A stretch of DNA of 64,000 nucleotides from Rhizobium leguminosarum (GCF_017876795.1 NZ_JAGIOR010000001.1:1576501-1640500); one strand, 5' to 3'; positions 9,973 through 19,177 are shown, numbered from the stretch's first letter. Notes: generated from the letters alone by a model not told the origin. A program made the numbers and translations.

Positions 9973-10579
9973 CCTCACTGGGAACGCCGCCAAAGCGAAG
10001 GAACGCGCCCTCCATCCCCTCGAACCAATCGGTCTGCCCCTCTCTCAACGAGGCACGGATGTGAATCCGTCTGGAATAGCCCAATGTGGCAACAAACACG
10101 TTTACTCGGACCCGTTCCTCACCGATCCAGACACGCGTCTGACCAAAGTCGATCTGTAACTGACGACCCGGTGGCGTTTCGAACCGGACTGTTGCACGCT
10201 TTTGGGCTCGCAACTCGCGACGCCACTGTCGAACGCGAAGCTCCACCGAACGCAGACCGATGTTTATTCCGTGCTCGCTTGCCAATTCCTGACGGATCAC
10301 ATCGGCATTGCCATCATGCCGGAAGAACCGCTCGCGAAGCCAATCATCAAGGCCGTCGAATGCACTGCGCCGATCAGGCTTTTTAAACGGTGCAGCTCCA
10401 CCTTCCCGCAAATATCGACGCACCGTGTTACGGGCACAGCCGAATTCCTTGGACAGGCGCTTGGCACCCCAGCCAAGCTCATGCAGCCGCAACATCGCCA
10501 CCACCTCATCAGCTTGAAGCATATCCCCGTCCTGCATCGTTCGCGACAATGCAGGATGCGATGAAATCTCACTCGTCAT
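9973..10579 (-). pseudogene. istA: IS21 istA transposase, N-terminal fragment
   Basis: About 200 residues of an IS21 transposase. It contains the N-terminal helix-turn-helix (LHELGWGAKRLSKEFGCARNTVRRYL) and the start of the integrase core (PGRQLQIDFGQTRVWIG, with the first catalytic Asp). It breaks off at the IS6 end; the ten last codons of the open frame are IS6 terminal repeat. Not functional as a transposase. Confidence 0.85.
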
Positions 10580-10627
10580 CCATCTCTCCTCGTTCTGACA
10601 CGAGGGGGTCAGTTCTTCACTTCGTTA

Positions 10628-11559
10628 GAGCCTGACCGAAAAAGAGTTGAGTGAAATCAGCCAGTTGTGATTCTGTTTGTTTGCTTAGGACGAACGGAGA
10701 CCACAATGGGCTGGACTGATTTCACCCGTCGGCAATATGCCCGACGCACAGTGCGGTATGCAAGCGATCTGACGGACCGGGAGTGGGGATTGATCTCGCC
10801 TTGCCTGCCTGGACCGAGGCGGTTGGGCAGGCCGCGCAGTACCGATCTTCGCGAGGTCGTGAATGCGTTGCTTTACATCGCCACGACGGGGTGCCAGTGG
10901 CGGATGATGCCCAGAGATTTTCCACCTTTTACAACTGTGCAGTCCTATTTCTATGAATGGCGAGCGACAGGGTTATGGGGTCGGATCAACCATCATCTTG
11001 TGATGGAGGCGCGTGACTTGGAAGGTCGGGAAGCCTCGCCGTCTGCGGGCGTGATCGACAGTCAAAGCGTGAAAACCACGGAAAGCGGCGGAATTTCGGG
11101 CTATGACGCGGGCAAGAAGATAAAGGGACGCAAGCGTCATATCGTCGTCGACACGCTCGGACTGATGGTCGGCCTCATGGTTCACAGCGCCGATATTCAG
11201 GATCGCGACGGCGCGCCTGCGGTTCTCAAAACCATTCTCAAGCGCTGGCCGTGGCTGAGACATATCTTCGCCGATGGTGGTTATGCCGGACCGAAGCTGA
11301 GGGGCGCACTGCAAAAGATCGCTGCGTTCACTCTCCAGATCGTCAAGCGGACCGACAAGGCCAAGGGCTTCGAGGTTCTGCCGCGTCGCTGGGTAGTGGA
11401 GCGCACCTTCGCATGGCTTGGCAGATGCCGACGATTGGCGAAGGATTGGGAAAAGTCCGTCGCCTCAGCCGAGGCCTGGGTCACTATCGCCCACATCCGG
11501 GTCCTGACACGACGCTTGGCAAGGTACGGATATCGTTGAAACCTTTTCGAGTCAGGCTC
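10628..11559 (+). mobile_element. IS5-family element (IS427/IS1031-like group), copy 1
   Basis: A 932-bp element with ends GAGCCTGAC...GTCAGGCTC, flanked by a TTA duplication (10625-10627 and 11560-11562), the TNA-type 3-bp duplication of this IS5 subgroup. It interrupts the terminal repeat region of IS21 element A. An identical-looking copy is at 47254-48185 with a different duplication (TGA), so the element has transposed recently in this lineage. Confidence 0.92.
10706..11539 (+). CDS. IS5-family transposase (copy 1)
   Basis: A DDE transposase of ~277 aa. The N-terminal DUF4096-like region (YASDLTDREWGLISPCLPG), the catalytic region AGVIDSQSVKTTESGG, the second motif HIFADGGYAGPKL and the YREK-like WVVERTFAWLGRCRRLAKD are all present. 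The ATG at 10706 follows a good GGAG site; a longer frame runs back to 10667 through the IS end. Full length with no frameshift. Confidence 0.92.
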   Translation: MGWTDFTRRQYARRTVRYASDLTDREWGLISPCLPGPRRLGRPRSTDLREVVNALLYIATTGCQWRMMPRDFPPFTTVQSYFYEWRATGLWGRINHHLVMEARDLEGREASPSAGVIDSQSVKTTESGGISGYDAGKKIKGRKRHIVVDTLGLMVGLMVHSADIQDRDGAPAVLKTILKRWPWLRHIFADGGYAGPKLRGALQKIAAFTLQIVKRTDKAKGFEVLPRRWVVERTFAWLGRCRRLAKDWEKSVASAEAWVTIAHIRVLTRRLARYGYR

Positions 11560-11596
11560 TTAGGGGGTCAGTTTCTCATTTCGCCTGACACGGTGA

Positions 11597-11958
11597 TGAC
11601 GGACTTTTCTAAAAAGAAAGATGATGAGATCGATCAGTGGATCGTAAAACTTCGAGAAGCGTGGCCAGACTGACGCTGCGCTTTACTATGAACTCCTTGA
11701 AGAGCGCGGCTGGCGGTCCGGTAAACGCCAAGGGCTGGATCTCGAAAAATCCCTCTCTGCCTTGAAGCAGGCGGCTATCTCCGGGATCTGCATTACATAT
11801 GGTGACCTGGCGAAAGCAAGTGGTGTCGAATGGAGCAAGGCACGGCATCAGATGAACGGAAAGCACGGTCATCTGGATCGGCTTCTGGAAATCTGCCATG
11901 CGCGACAACTCCCGTTGTTGACGGCGATCTGCGTCAACCAAAGCGGCCTGCAGGATGG
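11597..11958 (+). pseudogene. Frameshifted, truncated gene remnant of unknown family
   Basis: Two frames can be joined across a one-base shift near 11670: MTDFSKKKDDEIDQWIVKLREAWP, then DAALYYELLEERGWRSGKRQ and on to ITYGDLAKASGVEWSKARHQMNGKHGHLDRLLEICHARQLPLLTAICVN. The second part has the look of a genuine folded domain (winged-helix-like), but I do not recognise the family. The gene is cut at 11958 by the left end of IS21 element B and begins immediately after the end of IS21 element A. Confidence 0.5.
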
Positions 11959-12091
11959 TGTCAACGCCGGAGTAAAATCAGGCCAATGGGCGGAGCAAAA
12001 CCAGGCCACTTGTGGCGCACGCATGAAACCTCCGGGAGGGCGTAGCCCGAGCGGGGGTCTCATGCGTGCGCGGAGATTTTCTGAAGGGGTT

Positions 12092-12850
12092 TCAGCCGGC
12101 CTTTCGGGCGCGGCTTTGGGCGAGACGATAGCTATCGCCGTTCATCTCCAGGATGTTGACGTGGTGGGTGATGCGATCGAGCAGTGCGCCGGTGAGACGC
12201 TCCGATCCCAAGGTTTCTGTCCATTCGTCAAACGGAAGATTGCTGGTGACCAGGGTCGCGCCGCGTTCATAGCGTTGTGAGATCAGCTCGAACAGCAATT
12301 CTGCGCCGGTTTTTGAGAGCGGCACAAAGCCCAGCTCATCGATGATGAGAAGCTGGTAGGCTGCCATCTGCTTCTGGAACCGCAGCAGCCGTCGCTCGTC
12401 GCGCGCCTCCATCATCTCACTGACCAGGGCGGCGGCCGTGGTGAACCCAACGGACAGGCCCTTCTGGCATGCCGCCAGGCCGAGACCGAGCGCGACATGC
12501 GTCTTTCCCGTGCCGCTCGGGCCGAGCGCAATGACGTTCTCCCGCCGTTCGATCCATTCGCAACGCGCCAGTTCCAGCACCTGCATCTTGTTGAGCTTCG
12601 GGATGGCGGCGAAGTCGAAGCTGTCGAGGCTTTTTACGACCGGGAACCTGGCCGCCTTGATGCGGCGCTCGACCTTGCGGCGATCCCGTTCGATCATCTC
12701 CCTTTCGGCAAGCCGGAAGAGATAGCCGACATGATCGACGCCCTCGGTGGCACATAGCCGGGCCAGCTTCTGGTATTCGCGCTGGAATGTCGGGAGCTTC
12801 AGGATCTTGAGGTAATGGACAAGCAGGATCTCAGGTGCTTCGGTGCTCAT
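12092..12850 (-). CDS. istB: IS21 IstB helper ATPase
   Basis: A 252-aa AAA+ ATPase (DnaC-like) that helps IstA select and strain target DNA. Walker A is ALGPSGTGKTHVALGL, Walker B LLIIDELGFVPLS, and the sensor region TLVTSNLPFDEWTE. The start MSTEAPEILL was chosen because its ATG overlaps the istA stop (ATGA), the usual IS21 coupling; a longer open frame upstream runs back through istA and is not used. Confidence 0.93.
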   Translation of the reverse strand: MSTEAPEILLVHYLKILKLPTFQREYQKLARLCATEGVDHVGYLFRLAEREMIERDRRKVERRIKAARFPVVKSLDSFDFAAIPKLNKMQVLELARCEWIERRENVIALGPSGTGKTHVALGLGLAACQKGLSVGFTTAAALVSEMMEARDERRLLRFQKQMAAYQLLIIDELGFVPLSKTGAELLFELISQRYERGATLVTSNLPFDEWTETLGSERLTGALLDRITHHVNILEMNGDSYRLAQSRARKAG

Positions 12851-14343
12851 GCCGCTTCTTCCGCATCCGATGACAGGAGGCGCATGTACGCCTTCGCTGA
12901 TGTCGTCTCGACCGTCGCCTTCGGCAGGTAGGGGTAGATGGACAGGTCCAGTCGCGGCGGCCGGCGCTCCACCCGGCAAAGGATCAGATGCTTTACAGCG
13001 TCGAAGCCGATCGCTCCGAGTTGCAGAGCCTGCTTTACCGCCGCATGCAGATCAGAAAGCTCGAAGCTTTCCAGCAAGCGCAGAACCTGCACATACTCCC
13101 GCCGGCCATGCTTTGCCATGCGGCCTTCCATCAACCGCCGCAGAGTGGCGAATTCCTCTGGCAAGTCCCAGCCCTGGAGAGGTGCTGCCTGATCCAGCGC
13201 ATTGATCTTATGCTCGATCAGCGGCAAGTAATGCACAGGATCGAAGACGACATCTTCTCGTTCCCAGCTCCGCGGATGGCGGGCGACAATCTCACCACGG
13301 CAACCGATCACCACTTCGTCGACATAGCCCCGGACCCAAACATCCTGGTGGCCATAGGCAACCGGGACGGAATAGTCGTTGGTCTTGTACCGCACCAGCG
13401 ACTGAGCCGTGACCTTGGCACTGGTCTGATCGCAGGCATCGAAGGGCGATAGTGGCAACGAACGCATGGCAGCCAGATCGCGCTGCAGCCGTTCTCCGAT
13501 CGTCTCGCTCTCGCTGCGCAGTCTATCGCGCTGACGCTTGCGGCATTGCTCCTCGAGCCAGATATTGAATGCACCCCATGTCGGAAACTGTGGGATCGGA
13601 ACCATGAAGTTGCGCCTGGCGTAGCCAACAAGCCCCTCGACATTCCCCTTGTCGTTGCCTTTCCCCGGACGGCCATAGCGATCCCGGATCAGGTAGTGGG
13701 ACAGGAAGCCGCTGAACAACCCGGCGCGCTTGCGTGTCCCATCGGGCAGGATCTTTGCCACAAGGCAGCGGTCGTTGTCGTAGACGATCGACTGTGGCAC
13801 CGCCCCGAAGAACGCGAACGCATGGATGTGGCCGTCGACCCAGGCCTCAGAGACCGCCGCCGGATAGGCCCGTACATAGCAGCCATCGCTATGCGGCAGA
13901 TCCAGCACGAAGAAATGGGCCTTCCGCTCGACACCGCCGATCACCACCATCGCCTCGCCGAAATCGGCCTGCCCATGGCCCGGCGGATGAGCCAGCGGCA
14001 CGAACACCTCCTGACGGCGCTGATCCCGTTCGCGCATGTAATCCTTGATGATCGTGTAGCCGCCGGTGAAGCCGCGCTCGTCCCGGAGCCGGTCAAACAC
14101 TCGCTTGGCCGTATGGCGCTGCTTGCGCGGCACCTTCAGATCTTCATCGAGCCAATGATCGATCGTCGAAACAAATGCATCCAGCTTGGGTCGCCGGATC
14201 GGCAACTGACGCTGATAGCCGGGCGGTGTCGAATACGACACCATCTTGGAAACGCTGTCGCGAGATATGTTGAAATGCTTCGCAGCCTGACGACGGGTCA
14301 TCCCTTCCGAGACGGCCAGGCGAACCTTCAGATATAATTCCAC
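12847..14343 (-). CDS. istA: IS21 IstA transposase
   Basis: A 498-aa transposase. The N-terminal helix-turn-helix (AVSEGMTRRQAAKHFNISRDSVSKM) is followed by an rve-type integrase core with HGQADFGEAMVVIGG (first Asp), the IVYDNDRC region (second Asp) and the GNDKGNVEGLVGYARRNFM segment with the catalytic Glu. A C-terminal DNA-binding region carries the NDYSVPVAYGHQDVWV motif. Length is normal for this IS21 group. Confidence 0.93.
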   Translation of the reverse strand: MELYLKVRLAVSEGMTRRQAAKHFNISRDSVSKMVSYSTPPGYQRQLPIRRPKLDAFVSTIDHWLDEDLKVPRKQRHTAKRVFDRLRDERGFTGGYTIIKDYMRERDQRRQEVFVPLAHPPGHGQADFGEAMVVIGGVERKAHFFVLDLPHSDGCYVRAYPAAVSEAWVDGHIHAFAFFGAVPQSIVYDNDRCLVAKILPDGTRKRAGLFSGFLSHYLIRDRYGRPGKGNDKGNVEGLVGYARRNFMVPIPQFPTWGAFNIWLEEQCRKRQRDRLRSESETIGERLQRDLAAMRSLPLSPFDACDQTSAKVTAQSLVRYKTNDYSVPVAYGHQDVWVRGYVDEVVIGCRGEIVARHPRSWEREDVVFDPVHYLPLIEHKINALDQAAPLQGWDLPEEFATLRRLMEGRMAKHGRREYVQVLRLLESFELSDLHAAVKQALQLGAIGFDAVKHLILCRVERRPPRLDLSIYPYLPKATVETTSAKAYMRLLSSDAEEAA

Positions 14344-14466
14344 GGTGTAGATCCCCTGTCCCTCCTGCTGTCATTTGCAGAAAGGAAATAGGTGGCCGGA
14401 TTTTACTCCGCCCGCGGCTGGATTATTCCGCCGCTACCGTGGCCGACTTTTGCACCGCCGCTCTCA

Positions 14467-14639
14467 GCTTCGGGATCTGTCGTTAAGCCGGCAGGAAGCG
14501 CACCCTCTTTCTCAATTCTAGTGAGAAGAATCCTTACCGCGTCAGAGATTGTCAGGCCAAAGTTTGCCAGGACCTCTGAGGCGTTTTGCTTCAGTTGGTC
14601 GTCGATACGAACGTGAAGCATTGAAGATTGAGTGCTCAT
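14467..14639 (-). pseudogene. RelB/DinJ-type antitoxin, 3' end cut by IS21
   Basis: The N-terminal ~58 residues (MLHVRIDDQLKQNASEVLAN, GLTISDAVRILLTRI, then LTTDPEA) match the ribbon-helix-helix antitoxins of the RelB/DinJ family, which bind a toxin through the missing C-terminus. The frame continues into IS21 end sequence after EA. No RelE/YafQ-type toxin gene survives next to it. An inverted repeat just upstream looks like its operator. Confidence 0.75.
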
Positions 14640-14663
14640 TTAGATCTCCTTGGTGGAAGGTTT

Positions 14664-14681
14664 GTATCTCAAATGAGATAC
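14664..14681. promoter_or_regulatory. Palindromic operator upstream of the RelB-like gene
   Basis: GTATCTCA-AA-TGAGATAC is a perfect 8-bp inverted repeat with a 2-bp spacer, 25 bp upstream of the antitoxin start. RelB/DinJ antitoxins autoregulate by binding such palindromes, so this is probably the autoregulatory operator. Not tested. Confidence 0.55.
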
Positions 14682-14721
14682 ATTAGCAAGGAAAATGTAA
14701 GATGATGCCTGAAGGTTCCGC

Positions 14722-15921
14722 CTAACCCTTCCGCGATGGGAAGGGCAAAATCGTCGATGCTTCACCGGTGGTGCGATCTGTCACGGCTTCGCGAAGCTTC
14801 AGCCCTATGACCTCCGCATTTTTTGAAAACCATCCTGGCGGCAAGGCAGTAAGATTTTCTATGTCGCCGGCCTTCATGGTGAATTCTACGCTCAGCAGGT
14901 CAGATTTGCTACGTACAGCCGAATCCACGATCAGCTGCAGGGCGTTTGCAAGAACCGTTGGCTCGGAGATCGGCCAGTTCTTATCCAGAGGTTCCTCTCG
15001 GCTCCACCCCTTGGCTGAATAAAGCTTGTACAGCGATGTTGCATGGTCTGGGGGGATGATGTCCAAGTCGGAGAGACGCCGGATCTGCGCCTTTACCGAA
15101 ACGCGCCAGCGCTCCTTCAAGGATAGTAGGGACGCAAGCGAAGCGCTCTTCACCTCATAGGAATATGTTGTCGCGGGCATCAAGAATGCGCTCGCAAACC
15201 GAAACGCCTGGCGTTCGATCTCCTTGAGATCCTTTTTCAGTTCTTCCTCGGTAACGTGGCGATGCAGGATTGCATGACCGAGTTCGTGCGCGGCATCCAT
15301 CTGCCGGCGCGGGAACGACATCTTGTCCGTCGACAGCAAAATATGCGGCCGATTGCCTCCTTGAGCCCAGCTGCAAAGGCCATCCAGCTTTGAGGTCCCC
15401 ATCTCAATGGAGCCGACAATGCACCCAATCCGTTCGAGCAGGGGCATCATATCGATGCACGGGCCATCACCGACGCTCCAATGGGCGCGCAGGTCTGAGG
15501 CAATCTGTTCAATGTCTTCGTCGCGGAGCTTCTTATAGGACGCGCCCCGCAATACGTCCGGAATATCGACCTCCGGGAAATCCACATAATGCTCCACGAT
15601 GCTGCCGATTTCCTGCAGCCAGTGCATCTGGGATTCCTGGTAGTTCAGATCTTTCACCAAGGTCGATGCCAAGGTGCGGTAAAACAGAGGCCGGTCGCTG
15701 TTGGCGACCGGTCTAAGAAAAAACTCTCTGCGAACGTGAAGGTGAGCCGCCAACTCGGCTAAGGCATCGGCATCAGGGGCGCTGGTCCCGTCCTCCCAGC
15801 GGGTGACTGTGCTGGGGTTGACGCTGATCAGGGTAGCCAATGCCTTCTTGCTCAGAATTCTTCGTGCTGCTCTCGCCTCGATCAATCTTTCAGGGACAAA
15901 CCCCGGAGTTCCTACACGCAT
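14722..15921 (-). CDS. XRE-family regulator with ImmA/IrrE-type metallopeptidase domain
   Basis: A 399-aa two-domain protein. The N-terminal Cro/C1-type helix-turn-helix (LSKKALATLISVNPSTVTRWEDG, residues ~22-45) is followed by an ImmA/IrrE peptidase domain with zinc motif HELGH near residue 211, preceded by MDAAHELGHAILHRH. Such proteins cleave or sequester repressors of mobile elements or stress regulons, and some act as the antitoxin/regulator half of toxin-antitoxin-like pairs. It lies 31 bp downstream of, and in the same direction as, a 263-codon partner gene, so the two are probably co-transcribed. The active-site residues look intact. The target is unknown. Confidence 0.85.
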   Translation of the reverse strand: MRVGTPGFVPERLIEARAARRILSKKALATLISVNPSTVTRWEDGTSAPDADALAELAAHLHVRREFFLRPVANSDRPLFYRTLASTLVKDLNYQESQMHWLQEIGSIVEHYVDFPEVDIPDVLRGASYKKLRDEDIEQIASDLRAHWSVGDGPCIDMMPLLERIGCIVGSIEMGTSKLDGLCSWAQGGNRPHILLSTDKMSFPRRQMDAAHELGHAILHRHVTEEELKKDLKEIERQAFRFASAFLMPATTYSYEVKSASLASLLSLKERWRVSVKAQIRRLSDLDIIPPDHATSLYKLYSAKGWSREEPLDKNWPISEPTVLANALQLIVDSAVRSKSDLLSVEFTMKAGDIENLTALPPGWFSKNAEVIGLKLREAVTDRTTGEASTILPFPSRKG

Positions 15922-15952
15922 GCATTTCCTTCCCCGGCTTTATCAGCACGGG

Positions 15953-16744
15953 TCACTTTGTATCTCTCTCGTTGTCATCACCGCCGTCAGGCTGTTCCGG
16001 CGGCACAAACGGCTTGATCGTCTTTTTCAAGCTGATGATCGGTGTCTTCGTCCCAGTACCAGACGACGGCGCCGGCGCCGGCGCCGGCGCCGGCGCGATT
16101 ACCGGTTCATCGGCATAACCTTCAAGGTATTTGTCGAGCGGCTCGTAGAAAAGATATTGCTCATAGGCCGCATCAATCACACCGATGGCGAATTCGCTGA
16201 TCTTTCCGCCCCGCTCACGGTCACGAGCGACAAGGAACAGCACAAAAATGTCGCCGATCTTGGGCCCTGTTCCATCAAGGTCGAGGCGCGGGTAGAGGTA
16301 GTAGTTGAGCGTTACGCCAGCCTTGCGTGACACGTTTTTCACGGGCAGCGCTTTCGGCTCCGGCATTGCTGCAAGACCGAAGATGATCCCCTGCCCGTTC
16401 ACCTCAAACCGCATGAAAGGCTGGAAGATCTTCAAATCGGTGAGCGGAATGATGCCGTTCTCGAGCAACTTGCCACCGTGAAGTTCACAGGTTTCCCGAA
16501 ACGACTTCTCCATCATGCGAAAACGGGCATGCCCCTCCAGCTCTCGGCTTGGCTAGGGGTCGAGGCCAGCGTGGTCGCGTACCATCGTGAATGCCTTGAG
16601 TGCGGAAGCGCTCAACCGGTCTTCCAGATCTAGGAAGAGATTCTTGAACAAGGCCGGCGGGAACCGTCTTTTGATATAGTGCTCCACAGTGCGCTCCGCA
16701 TTGAATTGCAAAATACAGGATTTACATATTAAAAAATTGCGCAA
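15953..16744 (-). pseudogene. Partner gene of the XRE-ImmA protein, split by one in-frame amber codon
   Basis: Two open frames, 16744-16553 and 16516-15953, are in the same register, separated only by a TAG (16553-16555) and twelve sense codons (PSRELEGHARFR). Read through, they give a ~263-codon protein: KAFTMVRDHAGLDP, amber, RELEGHARFRMMEKSFRETC and on. The C-terminal ~40 residues contain an Ala-Pro repeat (APAPAPAPAP) encoded by a GGCGCC tandem at 16067-16096, then a charged tail. I do not recognise the family. A 187-aa product could still be made from ATG 16516. The first frame lacks an ATG and would need TTG 16744 or an internal GTG. Confidence 0.6.
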
Positions 16745-17141
16745 AGAACAAGTGGGTGTAATGATCCTAATTTGTCATCCCGAAAAACTCATGGGCACGT
16801 CTCTCCGTGACCAGGCTCTATTCCGCTGCGGCTGTGCCGCTGCTCCACGGAACCCCGTTCCGGGTTTCCGCCGACAAACGGTAACGATCCTTCGTGCTCC
16901 GGCATACTCGCCGGGACATGACGCGCGTTGCGCGAGTTCGTTTGTCTGATGGGGAACCGAGGGCTTTGCCCTTCTGCCCCCAAAATAGCCTTCCGCCCAG
17001 CTTCCTCCACTGCGCTTGCGCTGCGTTCCGTGCAGCCGGTTCCCCGCGAAGGCTATTTTCCCCTCCATCCCACCGCTCGCGCGGCCCCGGGAAGCAGGAC
17101 GAGGTCCTGGTTCCCAGTCCAAGGAAAGAAAGGACAAGGGA
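16745..17141. other. Non-coding interval with a long-armed inverted repeat
   Basis: No convincing gene is seen in these ~400 bp. AAAATAGCCTTC at 16982-16993 recurs inverted at 17048-17059, with a ~54-nt GC-rich loop, and could form a large hairpin just upstream of the two small genes that follow. Function unknown; a regulatory leader is possible. Confidence 0.4.
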
Positions 17142-17348
17142 ATGTGCGAACCTACTTTCGAGGAATGGTTTTTCAGCTTTGCAGGCGAACTGGCCCGGCT
17201 CAGCGGCGAGCTACCGGATTTCGATGCCGCCTATGACCGGTATTTCCCGACCTTTGAGAGCGGCATTTGTGGCGGAACATGCGCCCGCAACGTCGCCGGG
17301 ATCGGCTCGGCTGCCGTCTATGCCGACGAATGGGAGGACGCCGAATGA
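17142..17348 (+). CDS. Small acidic hypothetical protein
   Basis: A 68-aa protein starting MCEPTFEEWFFSFAGELARL behind an AAGGACAAGGGA ribosome-binding region. It is acidic and has two cysteines in GICGGTCARN. A longer frame extends upstream to 17016, but only this start has a plausible binding site. The stop overlaps the start of the next tiny gene (ATGA), indicating translational coupling. Family not recognised. Confidence 0.55.
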   Translation: MCEPTFEEWFFSFAGELARLSGELPDFDAAYDRYFPTFESGICGGTCARNVAGIGSAAVYADEWEDAE

Positions 17349-17488
17349 TGCGTTTCGCCCCCTCACGCGATTTCTACATCCCGAAAGGCTCCGTGAAGAT
17401 CGCCGACAAGGCGGGTGACGGCCTTGTTTACATCTATAGGCCCTGTCGGCTCGAAGCTGGGATTTTGGCCAAGTTGAAGAACGGTTAG
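17345..17488 (+). CDS. Small basic hypothetical protein
   Basis: A 47-aa ORF, MMRFAPSRDFYIPKGSVKIA and on, overlapping the previous stop by 4 bp. It ends about 30 bp before the convergent resolvase gene, so the Tn3-family element may have truncated it. No family recognised. The only support is the coupling and codon use. Confidence 0.4.
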   Translation: MMRFAPSRDFYIPKGSVKIADKAGDGLVYIYRPCRLEAGILAKLKNG

Positions 17489-18031
17489 TGAACGTTAGGG
17501 CTTTGCCAGAGGTTGCTCATTTGGAAGCCCCTTTGCGCACCTGATAGACTGTGCCGCGCGATATACCGAGATCGCCGGCGATCTTGCTGGGTCCTTGACC
17601 CTGTTGCAGGCGAAGCAGGATTTCTGCGCGATCAATCTTCGGTGGGCGCCCTTTGTAGATGCCACGTTTCCTGGCGGCGGCGATGCCTTCAGCCTGCCGT
17701 TCGCGTCGCAGGTTGGTTTCGAACTCCGCGAAGACCCCGAGCATGTCGAAGAACGCCTTGCCGGCGGCTGTGGAGGTATCGACGGGCTGCTCGGTGGCCA
17801 CCAGATGCGCACCCTTGGCCTTCTTGGCCTTGAGCCGGTCGACTATCACCTGAAGATCTCGCAATGACCTTGCCAATCGGTCGATGCGGGTGATGACGAG
17901 GGTTTCGCCAGCATGAATGAAGTCGAGAATGGTTGTCAGTTGCGGCCGGCCTTCGAGCGATGCACCGCTTTTCTGCTCCTCGCGGATGACCTCGCAGCCA
18001 GCGTTCTTGAGGGCGGCGATTTGGGCAGCTA

Positions 18032-19177
18032 GTGGTTTGATCAAGACAAAGGAGTCCGATTTAGGATTCCAATTTTCGCATGAATATGCGACGGTCCTGC
18101 ATGCGCACAGGTGTCACATTTGAGGTTTCCGCTGCCGACCGGGTTCGGCTGAACGCAATCGTTTCGGCAGGCAGATCGCCGCAAAAGCATGTGTGGCGGG
18201 CGAAGATCATCTTGATGACCGACGAGGGTTTGGGAACGGTCGCGATCATGGAGGCGACGGCTAAGTCGAAGACCTGCGTCTGGCGTTGGCAGGAGCGCTT
18301 CATGACGGAAGGCGTAGACGGCCTTTTGCGCGACAAGAGCCGGCCGCCCGGCACTGCGCCGCTTGAGGTTGATCTTGTCGACCGGGTTGTTGCTCTGACG
18401 CAGGAGCCGCCCACGCAGGAAGCCACTCACTGGACGGTTCGTGCGATGGCAAAGGCTGTGGGGATTGCGGCGTCCTCAGTCGTCAAGATCTGGCATGAGC
18501 ATGGTCTCGCACCCCATCGGTGGCGCAGCTTCAAACTATCGAACGACAAGGCTTTCGCCGAGAAGCTTCACGATGTGGTCGGTCTCTACGTCTCGCCGCC
18601 TGCCCATGCGATTGTCCTCTCCGTCGATGAGAAAAGTCAGATCCAGGCGCTGGATAGGACGCAGCCGGGTCTTCCCATGAAGAAGGGTCGTGCCGGCACG
18701 ATGACCCATGATTACAAGCGCCACGGCACCACCACACTTTTTGCTGCCCTGAATGTTCTCGACGGCTCCGTCATCGGCCGCAACATGCAGCGCCACCGGC
18801 ATCAGGAGTTCATCCGCTTCCTCAACACCATTGAGGCTCAGTTGCCGAAGGATAAGGCGGTTCACGTCATCCTGGACAACTACGCCACACACAAACAGCC
18901 CAAAGTCCGGGCCTGGTTGGCGCGCCATCCACGCTGGACCTTCCACTTCGTTCCGACATCCTGTTCCTGGTTGAACGCCGTCGAAGGTTTCTTCGCAAAA
19001 CTCACCCGTCGTCGGCTGAGGAACGGTGTCTTTCATTCGGTCGTTGATCTTCAGGCAGCCATCAACCGCTTTATCAAAGAGCACAATGAAGAGCCGAAGC
19101 CCTTCATCTGGAAAGCAGACCCTGACGACATCATCGCAGCCGTCAGACGTGGGCACCAAGTGTTGGAATCAAACCAC
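18032..19177 (+). mobile_element. IS630-family element a (IS870-like), complete copy
   Basis: A 1146-bp element with ends GTGGTTTGAT...ATCAAACCAC, flanked by TA (18030-18031 and 19178-19179) inside a CTAG target in tnpR. Tc1/mariner-like IS630 elements duplicate TA, and IS870-type members prefer CTAG. A 5'-deleted copy lies at 23403-24056. Confidence 0.9.

Larger units (their letters stand above)
9973..11590 (-). mobile_element. IS21-family element A, left-end fragment
   Basis: On the minus strand the outer end reads TGTCAGGCGAAATGAGAAAC, followed by repeated ACTGACCCCC subterminal motifs that form the multiple end repeats typical of IS21. The element is split by an IS5 insertion (10628-11559, TTA duplication) between two of these motifs, and its 3' two-thirds, including istB, were removed where IS6 copy 2 abuts at 9972. 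Confidence 0.75.
11959..14466 (-). mobile_element. IS21-family element B, complete copy
   Basis: Ends were assigned from TGTCAACGCCGGAGTAAAAT at the left and repeated (G)CGGAGTAAAATCCGGCCAC-like motifs on the right (reverse strand, ~14391-14466), the multiple subterminal repeats of IS21. istA and istB inside are intact. The 4-8 bp outside the two ends do not match, so the flanks were probably rearranged after insertion. The right end lies inside a RelB-type antitoxin gene. A second, deleted copy of this element lies at 26355-27492. Confidence 0.82.

Noticed and set aside
12092-12979. Longer istB frame starting at 12979
   Set aside because: The extra 43 residues overlap istA in another frame; the ATGA-coupled start at 12850 is the usual IS21 arrangement.
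16067-16096. GGCGCC tandem repeat as a possible CRISPR-like or regulatory repeat
   Set aside because: It is a coding hexanucleotide repeat giving Ala-Pro in the XRE-ImmA partner gene; no spacers.
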